Source of the DNA: Rostratula benghalensis
Lineage: Eukaryota; Chordata; Aves; Charadriiformes; Rostratulidae
NCBI GenBank assembly: GCA_013399305.1
Contig: VXAI01000089.1
Coordinates: 2,200,562 to 2,264,561, forward strand
Reading direction: 5' to 3'
Length of the DNA: 64,000 nucleotides
Shown piece after piece: positions 35,350 to 48,200 of this stretch. Position 1 is the first letter of the stretch. Each line of letters begins with the position of its first letter. The notes under the pieces were generated by a model. That model saw only the letters and a list, made by a program, of their open reading frames with translations, searched no databases and had not been told where the DNA came from. Both the position numbers and the translations under genes were made by a program.

Positions 35350-35605
35350 GGTGTCCCTGCTAGAATTTCAAGTTTGCACATGACACAAAACTGTGAGGAA
35401 TGGTTGATTTATGCTGCCACCCAGAGGGACCTCAGCAGGCTGGAGAAATGGGTTGACAGGAACCTCGTGAAGTTCAACAAGGGGAAGTGCTGTCCTGCAC
35501 AAACAACCCCAGGCACCAGCATATGCTGAGGACTGACCATCTGGAAAGCACTATAGCAGAAAGACCTGGGAGTCCTGGTGAATATCAAACACAGGTCCCA
35601 CAAAA
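35350..35605 (+). mobile_element. CR1 LINE internal fragment (reverse transcriptase)
   Basis: The plus strand encodes the CR1 ORF2 segment with QRDLSRLEKWVDRNLVKFNK (about 35424-35486), the part of the reverse transcriptase domain before the KDLGVLVD block, which is also visible in decayed form at about 35550-35580. It lacks the CR1 3' UTR and terminal repeats, so it is a 3'-truncated internal piece, presumably cut by a later deletion. Confidence 0.85.
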
Positions 35606-38600
35606 AACTCCCTGAGAGCTCCCCGTCATCCTCTGGGATGAAGCAGGGGAGCCCAGAGAGAAGTATGGCGCTGCTGACAAAGGCTCCAGGCCCTCTTCTT
35701 GTAAATTTGCAGTGCATCCTTTCTGTCCAGCATCCCAGCTTCTGTGTACAGAGGGCTGCTGCCTAGAAGGCAGCAGGGAGATGTTGTCTGTCCAGCGCTT
35801 ACCAATTTGTCCCAAAACCAGGCAAAACCTGCTCTTCACAAGGCATGAAAATTAGTTTACAGGCTGCTGCAGTGAACACTACCCCAGCAGCCTGCTCAAT
35901 GCCACACAGCTCTTCTTCACTTCAATTTAAACCTTATTGACCACAAGGCCTCAGCTTTCCGGCTTTTCTTCTCGCTCCAAAGAGCCAATTTCTTAGTCTG
36001 TCTACAGGGGTCTTCCAGCAAATGCCCCTGTCCTAGACACATTGCAGGCAGGTTCATTAAGGCAAGATAGAGGGCAACAAGTTCAGGAATGACTGATTTT
36101 TCTCAGTTGCTCCCTGCCAGTTCACACTGACAGCAACCAACAGGAGGTAGCCAGCTGTGGGCTAAGCACGGCAACTGGAGGCTGCTGGTGGACTGACCTC
36201 AGTGTTCAAGGGCTCTAGAGCCTCGTCCTCAGGATAGTGCTGCCAAACCAAATATCTGAGATCAGAAGACGCTGTCCTGGAAATAGTTATAGTCAAGGCT
36301 AAGAGACCTATGCATTAGATTAAAGAGTGTATTGGATGAGAAAAGCCAAGATTGTTTAATGGGATTCCAGCATCTGCTGCCTCTTCCCTCCAGCTGCTGG
36401 AGCAAATCTTTCATAAACAGATGAAGACTATGTAAAGACATGCCTAAACCATGGCCAATGCTCATGACTGACACCATAAAGTTCAGAGTCAGAGTACCTT
36501 TATACCCATTTCAATCCTCCATCCTCCAAAGTGTTCTGTGCTTGTGGGGCTTTCTTTTTTTTTTTTTTTCATCAATGCCAGCCAAAAGTCAAGTCCTCTT
36601 ACAAAACTTCTCTCACTGTGCTGTGTCCTTAAACAGAAAGGTGGCCCAAGGAACACAGCAAACAGCACTAATCCTGTGACAGTCAAGTAGTCCTCTATGA
36701 ACCAGCTATTGAAAGTTCCTTTCATACAGGTCCCTACAGTAAAACAGCATGTGAGTTATTTCTACCAGCTTTATTTCTTACTGGAAATTAAGCTAAAATT
36801 TGGTAGCACTTAAAAAACAAAAAAATGTAAAACAAAAAACTGAGCTTCAGGAGTGTCCCATTCAATTTTATTTCACCTTACCCAGCTGCAAGATGACAGC
36901 TGTCCTACTCTATAAAGCCATCCTCACTGGACCATTTTCTTCATAGTTGTATATTTTGCTCATACTTGGCAGCCCAGCAAGCCAAATTTTCATTCATGCA
37001 AAATCCTGTTTTCCTCTGGCAGTACTCCAAGGGACCTTCAATACCAAACACTACCACATTAGTGAATTTAAGCTTACATTATCAAACAAGTGAACAGAAG
37101 TGTACCTGCAAGTACCTGCCACCTCCTGCTCAGCCTAAACAACCTGAGTCCTTTCAACACTTCAGCATTTCCTCATAGGTGGTTTCCTATAGCCTATTTT
37201 CCTCTTGGCACTCCCCAACAGGTCCACCACCGAAACAAGCAAGGGCCTGCACTGATCTCTACACACCAACCAAAATTTTGCACATAGTAACAAAAGGTTA
37301 ATTTCACTCTTCCTGCAGCTGGCTAGCACTCTTCCTACATCCCAATTGATTTCCTCTGGCCACAATGTCATCCTACACATTTAGCTTGTTATCAACCACC
37401 ATTGTACCCTCTAATATTCAAGCTAATTACTCTGATGATAAAAAAGTTATTCAGAGGTTTTAGGGCCAGAGGAGGAATGCTATAAGCATGCAGTATGAGC
37501 TGCAAAGCACCAGACATGACATTTAACCCAATAAATTCTGGATAAAATATTTTACTACTTTTAAGCTGCAGGAAAAATTTATTTCAGGAAAACAGGGAGA
37601 AACAAAACAGTGTCCGTTTCCCTCCTTTAAGAACAAAACTTTTATTGTCCCTTCCTTTTTCAAGACTAAAAGGTCTCACCCACACCCTTTAATTACATCC
37701 ATGACTTGGTCTTGATGAGACTCATTCACCTCATAACTCATGTACTCTGCTGCAGTCTCAATCAATAGGACATTTATGAATAAAATTAGCCTCAGTGGAC
37801 AACTCACCCTTAGGCAATCTAATGCTATTAAGCAAAATCATCAGCTGATGTAAATCAGCTGCTGGTGCCCATTTACTAACTCAGAGGATGTAGATCATTA
37901 AATACAAGTGCTAGGTAGACTTTTACATGCCAGCATGCAGTTCCCCCAAATTCCCACATTTCATCCTGCAGTTCTTAGTGGGATAGAATTGCACAGAGAA
38001 AGAGAACAAGCCTCAGCAGTGAGGTAGCTGCCCCTGAACTCCTTGAACGGTTGTGCAAACTCAGAATTGTGCTGATGGGTAATAAAGGACAGAACTAAGT
38101 TCCTGGAAGCTGTTGCACTGTGACAAGCCAGTCCTTGGAAGGCAGAAAGGTATCTGTGTTATTACACAGATGTCACTCCTTTAACATCTCATCTGTCTGT
38201 GCAAAACAATTCCAACTGACAGTATAAAGCAGAAACTGTTTTTCTTGAGTTTACATATTTTAAGACTTACGAAGAAGGGACAGAATTCTAAAGCAGCAAA
38301 GGATGCTAACTGTTTTTAACACTGGGAATCACACCTCTTTCCCATTTCAAGGGAAAGAACATAATAAAATGAGCTGCTACTTCTTCATTTGCACAGCAGA
38401 GAAAGACCCAGTATTTTCATCACTGTCTCCTATCTGTACCACTGCAGTTTCATCTACCTTCCAATTATAACTTTAAAAGAAGAGTGGTGTGGAACATGCA
38501 CAGACCCTTCTTCTATCAGAAGATTCTTTATGGACAGATCGCACAGGCATCTCCCTCAGGCACTCACTGACCTGCATAGTCAAGCACCGTCTGCTCTGTG

Positions 38601-39772
38601 CAGGAATTACAAGATTGTTCTACAGCTCCAGTTTGGCTCAAGACATATCCTCTTACAGAGCTGCATTGCACTGCACTCCTGTTGTAAATGAGCATGTTTT
38701 TCAAGTGTTTGAGCTGCAGTTTCTTATCATTTTCACAGTGGGGTGGCAATTCTCCATCACCCCCAGGGTAAGCTCTAGTATCTGATTCTAGAAATACAAC
38801 TTTTCTTAAGCCTATACACAAATTATGATTCCAAATTTCATTCCATAAAAGCAGAAAGTTACTGAAAACTGCTATGGAAATAGCAACATCCTCCAGCTGG
38901 AAGAGAGGATTATCTACAGTCAACCCTTATCCAAATCCATCTTGGCTGATATTTGTCAAGGTGACATTTGTCAGACCCCCCCAGTCAAAGGTTTCACACA
39001 TTTCCACAGGTAAAGCACTCCAGCACTTGCAGCTCATCTCAATCTATGTTCCTCCCACTCACTTCTACTGCCTACCAGTCTTGGAAAGGGAGTACCTTTT
39101 GTAACCTTTCACATAATCTGTAATCTTTTACAGCTCTTGAAAATGGCTTGTTATGGTCCCCCTTCTCTTCAGACAACACCATTTCTTCACTCTTTCCTTA
39201 CATCTACACTACAGCTTTCAACATCTTGCTACTCTTTTCTCAGCTCATGGACACTCCTTGAACAGTTTCTGCTGTCTTTAACAGTTACATATGTATAACA
39301 TGCTTTCCTTGCTATAGGAGAGTCAAGGTACATCACATGTTGTCGCTTAAGACCTTAAACACATGTCATTAGGAGAATTCAGCAGTTGCCCTCCTCTCAA
39401 GAGCACTTTCAAATTGAAGGTAGTTAGGAAGTTAGCAAGGTACAGTTACCAAACTTGAGAATTAAAATTAAGCATTCATTTCAGATGAGATAAATCAGGA
39501 GAACCTAATAGGAAACACAAGCATAAAATCCAGATGTTTCCATGGGGAACAGTCAGGCTTCAGCCCCACCACATGCCTTCAAAGAGAACCAGTTCTTTGC
39601 TGTTTACACCACTCCATGGGATGCAATCATATAAGCAGGACACCTGTGGTCAAGGCACAGCACAAAGTGTGACAGGAAACATGCAGAAGTGAAATGTGTG
39701 CAATTGCAGCACCTTTTTTTCTCCATATGAGCACTTGCCTTATTCTAAGTACCATTGTTGCATCCAAGTACC

Positions 39773-39778
39773 TTTATT
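39773..39778 (-). terminator. FKTN: Candidate FKTN distal polyadenylation signal
   Basis: AATAAA on the minus strand, about 2.26 kb past the FKTN stop codon. Human FKTN has a multi-kilobase 3' UTR (from memory), so a distal signal is expected, but other signals exist and none is supported by transcripts. Confidence 0.2.
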
Positions 39779-40459
39779 AAAAAATAAAAGCTCAAGGCGA
39801 ACACTCAATAAGCAGTTTAAGAAACAGTTCAAAATTTTTTTATTTTGTCACAGTAACTACACTGAACATGTCAAATGCTGCCCAAGATGACAAAACAAAG
39901 CATGAAACAACATCGTAAGCTGCAAATAAGACTCTCCTTTTAATCAGTGTTAAATATACATATGTATCTTCTATAAGGAATATATTTGAACCTGAAGAAT
40001 AACATACAGCTATAACCAAATATTTAAGACATTCTTCCCTTCAGGGACATGCATTTTTTTCCCATTAGTCTTTCTATCTACAAATAGAAGGTCAAAAATT
40101 TGACAGGATTAGTTTTCTCTTAGTATCTTTTCATTCACTCAAACACCTATCGCATTTGAGAAATTTACAGGCTTACTGTATGTTATTAAACAAAGAAGTT
40201 CACAACAAGAGTTCTGAACACAAAAAAACACAAGTATATTAGCTTTTTTCATATTAAGGGAAAAAAATATTCTACATGAGAAATTATCCCTTATGATTTA
40301 ACGTTTACTTTATCGAGTAAATGGCATTAGCAGGATTTTACATCTCTCCCTTCTTAATTAAACAAAGCTAAAAATGTTACAATACCAATTGAGAAGCCAG
40401 CATGATGAGTTGTTGCCAGAAGCTGAATAATTTACTCCAGTGCTTAAGTGCCAGGAGAG

Positions 40460-40700
40460 CACTGGAACTGAGAGGATCGGCAGGAAAAAGCATGCAGCTC
40501 ACTCCAGGACAAAAACAGCAGGGAAGCCCCGGAGTCGCCACAGAATGATGCAGTGGTAAAACTGCCGCACGGCAGTCCCTCCAGAAGTGTACACATTGGA
40601 ATATCCTGCTGAAAACTGCAGATCAGCAGAACGCAAACCGCAGACTCAACCTACCTCTACCCAGCGGAAGATGGAAAAGCCGCGTCCCGCAAACAGCATT
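40460..40700. promoter_or_regulatory. Isolated CpG-rich pocket in AT-rich flank
   Basis: About a dozen CpG dinucleotides in roughly 240 bp, for example CCGGAGTCGCC, CTGCCGCACGGCAG and AAGCCGCGTCCCGC, surrounded by CpG-poor AT-rich sequence. On the minus strand an ATG at 40699-40697 opens 15 codons that run into a donor-like GAG|GTAGGT at 40655/40654. It may be a small promoter and first exon of an undescribed transcript, or simply an unmethylated relic. Confidence 0.3.
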
Positions 40701-42036
40701 TTGGCTTTATCAAGGAAAGGGCAGATATAGGTTTGCTGCCAGTAAACACCAGTAAAAACCCTGAATCTGGTTCACAAGAGCTCCTGGCTCTGTACTGTTA
40801 TGTTACAGCCATAACTTACTATAGCAGCTCTAGTGTCCCTGTCTTTACTGCACAGCAGGATCGGAACAAACTCAGACACACCTGCTCATACGAAAGCCAT
40901 TATCCCTCTCTAAAACACTGAAGATGAAAGCTTACTTCACTAAGAGCAGAAGGAGAGAGTTGTCAAGGCTTCCACTATCTTCCCATCCAAAGCCTAATGT
41001 TATACTAACACCTCACTCGCAATTATGCTACCCCAAATTTGATGCAATGGTATTTGTAGACACTTCCGTTGATACCTGAGAAGAGAGCTGCAATAGTGTC
41101 TCTGAGATCTTTGTTTTGTGAGCCCATGTTAAAGAGAAAACTATCAATACCTCCATTTCTCTCTGCTTAGAAGAAAACAGGGATAGCTATAACTTTCTAA
41201 AATCTGGTCAAAACTCTTATATGGAGAGCACATCAATTGGGACATCAAAAACCAGATTATTTTTTATGGGGAAGACATTCCTGCAGTATACATCTTCATT
41301 TTCTTAAAAAGCCAAAAAACAACAACAAAAAAAAGCAGATAACATTCTCTGTCATAATTGCATGCAGTGGTTAGCCCAGGAAAGACTGAACTGTTATGGG
41401 AAGGAGTGTGATGTGGATAATTTCTCCTTCCACTCATTTAGTATTACACCGTTACCTAAATGCCTCCTACATGTAAAGCAGGTGGGCCACACCAGTTCTG
41501 TGTAACAGAAGCATTCCACTCTGAAGAGCAACCTGTTGCACACTGTAGGGATCTATCAGCCTCAAATCAAGCACATGTGAGGCATTCATAGCTCTGGTAT
41601 TTAAAGGGTGAATAGTCACAGATCTCTAAAAAAAAAAAAAAAACACACCAAAAAAACCAAGAGGAACTTCTCTGGGATTTTCCCATCCTATCCCTCTCTT
41701 AAGCTCCAGAAGTGAACAGTCCCACCTGGCACTGTTTATATGTAAATAATTGGCTATCCCCAAGTTTACTGCAACATTTCTTCTCTCTTCCCTTTGTGCA
41801 GCTTGTCTTTTGGCTTTGGTTCTCTTCAGTTGCCTTTAATCTTTTCCTTTAACTACCTGAAAAATGTATGAAGGTGAAAAAAAATACCAATTAAGCAGCA
41901 AAAAAAAGTAATCGTCTCCTTGGGAAACAGATGAGAAGTTACAAAAGGAATGGATGTGACACCTTTGGGATTACAAAGGAATCAACAAACTGAGAGCTTC
42001 AAAGACAGCAGGCATGCTCCATTAGCAGTCAGGTGT

Positions 42037-42250
42037 TCAGTAGATTTGAATGACATCGTCCCATTCATCAACAGGCCAGACACCATTGTACTGCACGTTG
42101 GATGGGGAGCTTTTCCAGTCCCAGGTCTTCACAGGAACCTTCCAGTCCGGGCCATAGTTGGCTTCGACATATTGAAGGGTTTCACAGGGCACATGTACCT
42201 TGAGCTCTACAAATTCAGTCCAACACAGAGTAAACTTGGGAAAGAGATAC
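42037..42250 (-). CDS. FKTN: FKTN coding exon 9 (residues 390-460 and stop)
   Basis: A 214-nt coding part from acceptor GACACAG to TGA at 42039-42037. It completes Lys390 and encodes [20 protein letters not shown], then [28 protein letters not shown] and the C-terminus WDDVIQIY, matching human fukutin in length and sequence. The preceding intron (42251-45917) is the longest in the gene, with no recognised extra exon. Confidence 0.96.
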
Positions 42251-45200
42251 CTGTGTCACAACAAAAGAATATGGTCACTGGCAGAAGACTGAAATACACC
42301 TCTAAATGAGTTCATGGAGAAAGTAAGTAACTGCAGTGAGTGGCCATGTTACATTTATAATAATGTTTTTCTTAGTTCATAACTATCTATGAAATACTAT
42401 TAACATACTAGACAGGAGTGTTACTGTCAACAGTAACTGATTAAAATCTTCCACAGGTTCTTAGCAAAGAGCATTTCTAATTCTTTTGCTGCTTATTCCC
42501 ATATAATTTCCACCACTTTCAGGAAATCACTTAGTCCCTGTCTCAACTTTTCCACTTAGAAACCAGATTTAATAGTTTTCTCATTTAGAAGGGTGTCAAG
42601 AGGAAGGTACATATTATTTGGTAGGGGACATTTTGACAAAAGCAGCATTACATACTTTATTACATCAGGCCTTTTATAAAAGCAAGTTTTTACCTTTCTT
42701 CAATCTTACTAAACAAAGCGTGCAACTCTCATTCAATGCCCATGTTTAAACATGGTGCCAGATTTGGAGCAATTACAAAGAATTAAAATACAGCTTCCAC
42801 CCTGTACTTTCTGAAACCTTCTCAGCCCATTTGAATTTTAAAAATAATTTATTCTACCAAACTGACCTTCTTCGTACCTGTTGCTTTCTGCGGAAGGGCC
42901 AACATAAACCCTGCCTACATGTATGCATACACTAGTGAAGTTCACAGATAAATTTCACAGTTTGACCAGAATGGCATCCTACAGAAGCACAGTGTGAAAG
43001 AAAGTCCGAGTCAGTGTGTTAAACAAGAAAATACCAAAGCCTATGTACTACTCTTGCAGAGGATCACTCCCACTTCTGAAACTGTGAAGTCTTCCACAGA
43101 TAAGTGACCTTGAAATTCTTTTTCACAGGTTGAAATGAAATAATAAGAACTTAAAACTTTTGAAAAAGGAGGTGAAAAGATTTTTTACATTTCCATGAAT
43201 TAGAAACCCTACATGTTCCTCTAAGGATAAACTAAATTCATTTCTAAGCACTGAGCAAGCAGTTTCAGAAAATAAAACAACCTTGCTTTTATGCCTTAAG
43301 TCAAGGGAAAGGAAAAAAATAATCAAGCACTTTTCAATAGATATCCACAGACAGCTATTAGTTGCTCTAAACTAAACCAAAACCCCAAACAAATCAGCTA
43401 TCAAGGGGAAAAACAAGGTTAACAAACTTTAGTAAACCTAAACCATAAAATAGTTATCTAGCTGTTATTAACCCAGGAAATCACTCATCTATCAGAATTG
43501 CAATGGATGTGCATACAAAAAAGCTATCAGCAAACCACTAAAATAATACATCCTCCAGCAAGTGAACTCTGAAAAATAATTCTAACGAGAACAAACAAGT
43601 GATTTAAACAATCTACAAATTAAAATGTCCATTGGAAATTGCATGAAAATAATTCCTTATCTATTATTAAAATCAAATTTTTACATTCACTCATGAAAAA
43701 TGTAGCTTACAGTGATGCTCTGCACTACTGAATCCTTGTTCATTCTTTAGTTCATTCCATGTGATGGAATAAATCTACATACCATGTATGTATACAATGC
43801 CCATTCTTTTTTTCTTCCAATTTCAGATTCATCAATTTTTCTACTGAAAAGATTTTATGCTTACACAAAGTCCTTTATCTAACAAACCTATAGAATTAAC
43901 TCTGAGGCATACAGCATAGATTTGATTTCCAGATTCCATTTTTGTAGATATCTATCTCTGCTGTAGAATGCAACTGTCCAACATTAATTCTGTAAGCAAA
44001 CAGGAGGTCTCAATTGCTGTAACCCCAAGTCAAAATAAGGAGGATATACATGCTTGCTAACATCTGCAGTGTTGAGGAAGTATTTGTGCACATGAAAATG
44101 CAAACCATACAGCCGTACTTGTCAAGTTTAGAAATCAGCTTTCCAACGGACACTAAACATGACTAATGAAAAATATTTTAGAGACTAAATGATAAATACT
44201 TTCATTTTTCATACTTTTATTTAGCAAGATGTATAAAAAGTACACCTATGCAAATATTTAGCTTTCTGAAGAAAAAAATTACTTTGACCTTTCATTTTTA
44301 AGAACATAAATACCTTAAATAGAACTCCCATCCTTATCTACTATCATCTAGTAACAACCATTATCTCTTCTGATACCACATGAACAACTGGTGAGTTTCT
44401 TTTAAAACTGTTAAAAACACTTCTCTTTTGACTAACCTCCTCACTTTACCTTCCCTCAAAATTTGGAAGGGCTAAAGACTAAACAAAATTGAGGGTTATT
44501 CTGCTGTTGCCAGCATTTAGATCAAGCATGCTACATCACATCTCACAGCTACCAAGCTGTCATATTTTTTCCCCTCTTCCTGAGAAGGTATTTGGAATAA
44601 TATACGTCTAGAATTATTGGGCAAAGCATTCTGAACAGTCATCTTCTGTGATGGCTCAGGGCCTTTGTAATGGTAATCAAGTTTCTCGCTCCTTTTCTTT
44701 ATGGATTAAGTACAGTAAGGTATGACTAAGAAACACCAGGTCAGAATTAGAGGCTTTCTTATGCTACTATGTCTAAGCAAATTAGTTCTCACTGAAGTAA
44801 AAAGTCATGTTTGTAAACTTCAAAAAAAATAAAATAGGCTACAAGGAAAGGGAAAATGTTTTATGAAAGTTGGAGCTGCAAAAGAGGTGTAATATCTTAG
44901 GATACAGGAGGTGGACCACAGCACACTTACCTTCCATTAGGACACAGCACATCTACCTTCTAGTCTCATGCATGGCACCAGTCATATCAAAGTATGATCT
45001 ATTTTTAAGCGTGCCTTTTGATTCTAATCATCCAAGTAACTTCCCCAATCTTTGTTTACCATTTCAAAACAAAGCTAAGACAAGGACTGAGACATTATCA
45101 CCATCTGGATAGCAGTGTTCACTAATGTTTCCATTAGCTAGCACACACATACACAGTTTAGGCGAAATACGAAAGATAATGAAATCCTAGAGGGACCAAT

Positions 45201-48200
45201 AAGGTTTTCAACAAGTTTGCAAATGTCTCTTCCAGACCTTTGGTGAGTGATGGAAAGAAACAAATCTAATTATCAAAACGTGTATCCAGTTTGCTGAGTA
45301 GATTAGGAAGCTGTTGTGCTTATTCTCTGATTTAATACTGAAAGGTATGAAGCAGTAAATGTGGGATCCTATTTAAAATTACCTTTTCAGAACATGAAGA
45401 ACAATGAGGTCTGCAGTAGTCATCTGCACTACTGTCACATTACAGTCAATAAAGTATTCCAAATCATAACCATAAAAATCTGAGAGTACGGAGTTTACTT
45501 TGCAAGGAGATCAAAGCTTTATGCCCAATGCTCTATCATCAAGACAGATGCCTAAGGACTCACTTTTTACTGCAAAATTAGTTTTTGTAACAAACAATTT
45601 TAGAGACTTCTTTCTCATCTTAGCTGTTTATTTAACTCAGAGCTTGTCACAGTCCAGATAAGTTCTGTCTGATACATGACATGCCAGCATTGCTCTCCAT
45701 TTCAAAAGAAAACTGACATTTGACAAGCCCAGCACATCTCTAGGAAGGCATAGTGCTGTTCTCTTTCTGCTTTCCTGGTCTCAAAGTGGTTTTCCTCTGA
45801 TAACTGCCTTTGCACAAAGAGCACAGACTTTCCCAGGCAACAACACAAAAAATGCCAACACTATACACTAACTTGTTTGATTTCTTTCCTATTAGAGGTA
45901 CAAAATCCAGATCATACTTAAATTTTTTGCCAGATTTGGCCTGAGTTCCTCCATTCCATATGTGGTCATCCTCTTCATAGAAGAAAAAAATATCAAGTTT
46001 CACATCATCTTCTCCCTGGAAAGAGAGTTCCAAGCTGTCTTCTACCTGCAAGACAAAAGCACAGACTGTATATATTCACAAAAATACCTATGTCAGCAGG
46101 TTTGGTCAGGTATGCAGAGTGACTCCTATTTTAACTGAAGAAAATATAAAAAAGAAAAGGAGAAATTGCTGTGGTAGTATATGCCACTGGAAATTTTTTG
46201 CACCTCAGTGGAACTACTTTCTCTTTCTTCCCTTTAGTCCCAAAAGCTTCAGCACTTGTGTTCTGCCATAGGCAAAATAATCTCAGTGAATAAACACAAG
46301 ATTACTAGGTGTCTTCATTTAGCACATTTCCTCCATCATAAAAGAGTCACAAGCATCAGTAATAATATATCACTTGAACTGTGGCTGAACATTCATATCC
46401 CCGTAATTATGTTTTTCTCTACCATTCTGCAGCCTACACTCTGAAAAAGCTAAATAAAGATCCACATAAACTAAGCACGAACAAGCCAAATCACCTCAAG
46501 CCACCACCTTCCTTTTCTGCTAGTTTTACATACAGGGCTACAGACAATCTCAGAGCTACCACCAGTCCTCCCATATGGCCCACCCAATCTCAAAGACTAG
46601 ATTCTACCTCGATTCTTAAGTTTCTCTAGCACCATCACCAACACATATTAGACCCCTTAAAACTTACTAAAAACTTCTTCTGAGGTGGAATTCAGAGTCC
46701 CCAGAGTGAAGCTATTAAGAAGGGTATTTTCTCACACACTGTCCAAGAGATCACATAAAAAGCAGCAAGATCATATGTAAAACCCTAATAAGTAAATGTC
46801 TGCTGAGGAGACTTCAGATACCTATCTGTACATGAGTGATCTACAGCTGACTCAAATGTACAAATTTAAGACACATGAAGCAAATTGTTCATTATTATAC
46901 CTTCCCAAATTTGTGCTTCAGTGGTAATCCAGCTTTCTGAAAGGCTGGAATGATATCTGCTTTGTAGTCCCGTATAAAGACTCCCAAATCCACATCTTTG
47001 CTGTGAGGAATGACATTGCACTGTCTATACCAGCCTGAGAAAGGAAAAGAAAAAAAAAAAAAGGAAAAAACCAACTATTTAATCAGGAACATGAGAGATG
47101 TACCAACAGAACAAAAGCAACATAAAATGAACTGCCATAAGGTCACCAGGCAGAGATCTGTGAATGAGGCCATAAACAAGACTTCTGCTTTTCACTAGTA
47201 TGAAAGGAACCACATTGAAGCAAACAAATATTACAGCACTCACAGCCAGCTTTTTTTCCTCCAGGAAGTCAAGAACAAGAGATAAAATATTAACTCTTTC
47301 AAAGATAAAATATCTTCAGTTTTCTAATCTAAATGTCTTTAAAGAAAGACAGAAGAATCTTCCATCTTCAGTAGAATTGAAACTTGCAGTATCTACTATA
47401 ATAGGCTCATATTTTATTAAAAGCATGTGTTTTCATATAAATAATGTAAACTATATTGTACAAGTCAGTGATAAGCACTGAATTGCATGGGAAAAAAAAA
47501 AGAATCAGGTGAGAGTCTACATGGACAGCAGAAATACGTGCCCATCGCTGTATTTTCCAACCAGCATTTCAGTAAATTCCTGCTCACCTGATTTAAAGGA
47601 CTGCTAATTACTTTCTAAGCAGTGATCAACACAACACAGATAATTGGTAACAATATTAAATGCTTCACTGGAAATTTGCTCAGCATTTCCAGGGCTCAGG
47701 TTTCTAAAGAAAAAGCATTTTGTCAGGAGCAAAAACGCCCATTTCAACACAGCTAATTCAGATATTACCTTCCAGCCCAGTACTTTTTAACTCAGCCAAC
47801 ACCACAAATAATAGAGGATGAAATATTTTAAATTTCTGATGAGTTTAAAAATGCAACAACACACAAATGTTTTACCAAGGCATGTTCCACTGCTCAGCCA
47901 GAACTTTACTCCTAAGTTATTCAGCGTCAGGGCAGCCAGGTGGAGCAAGGATTTTGCTTTTTTTCTGAACTCCACTGCATCAAGAGAGGCATCATCAGGA
48001 TACAGCTGGAAAGCAAAAGAAGAGTAAGCAAGCTATTGTCAGAGTACAAACTTGTCCCTTCATTTGTCTTAAAAAAACAAAACAACAAAAAAAACTTTGA
48101 AATGTCCTTATCAGATGCTCCCAGGCATTAGTTTTCATGTATGCAGTCCACTTTGAGAATACACACTAAAATGGCCAAGGTAAACTTTAAACCCTGAAAC

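Larger units (their letters stand above)
35606..42036. other. TAL2-FKTN intergenic and FKTN 3' flank
   Basis: No independent coding gene is supported. The right part (about 36.9-42.0 kb) is AT-rich and lies directly after the FKTN stop codon on the minus strand, so some of it is FKTN 3' UTR. Candidate minus-strand poly(A) signals include ATTAAA near 41835-41840 and AATAAA at 39773-39778. A CpG-rich pocket at about 40460-40700 stands out against the AT-rich background. Confidence 0.4.
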
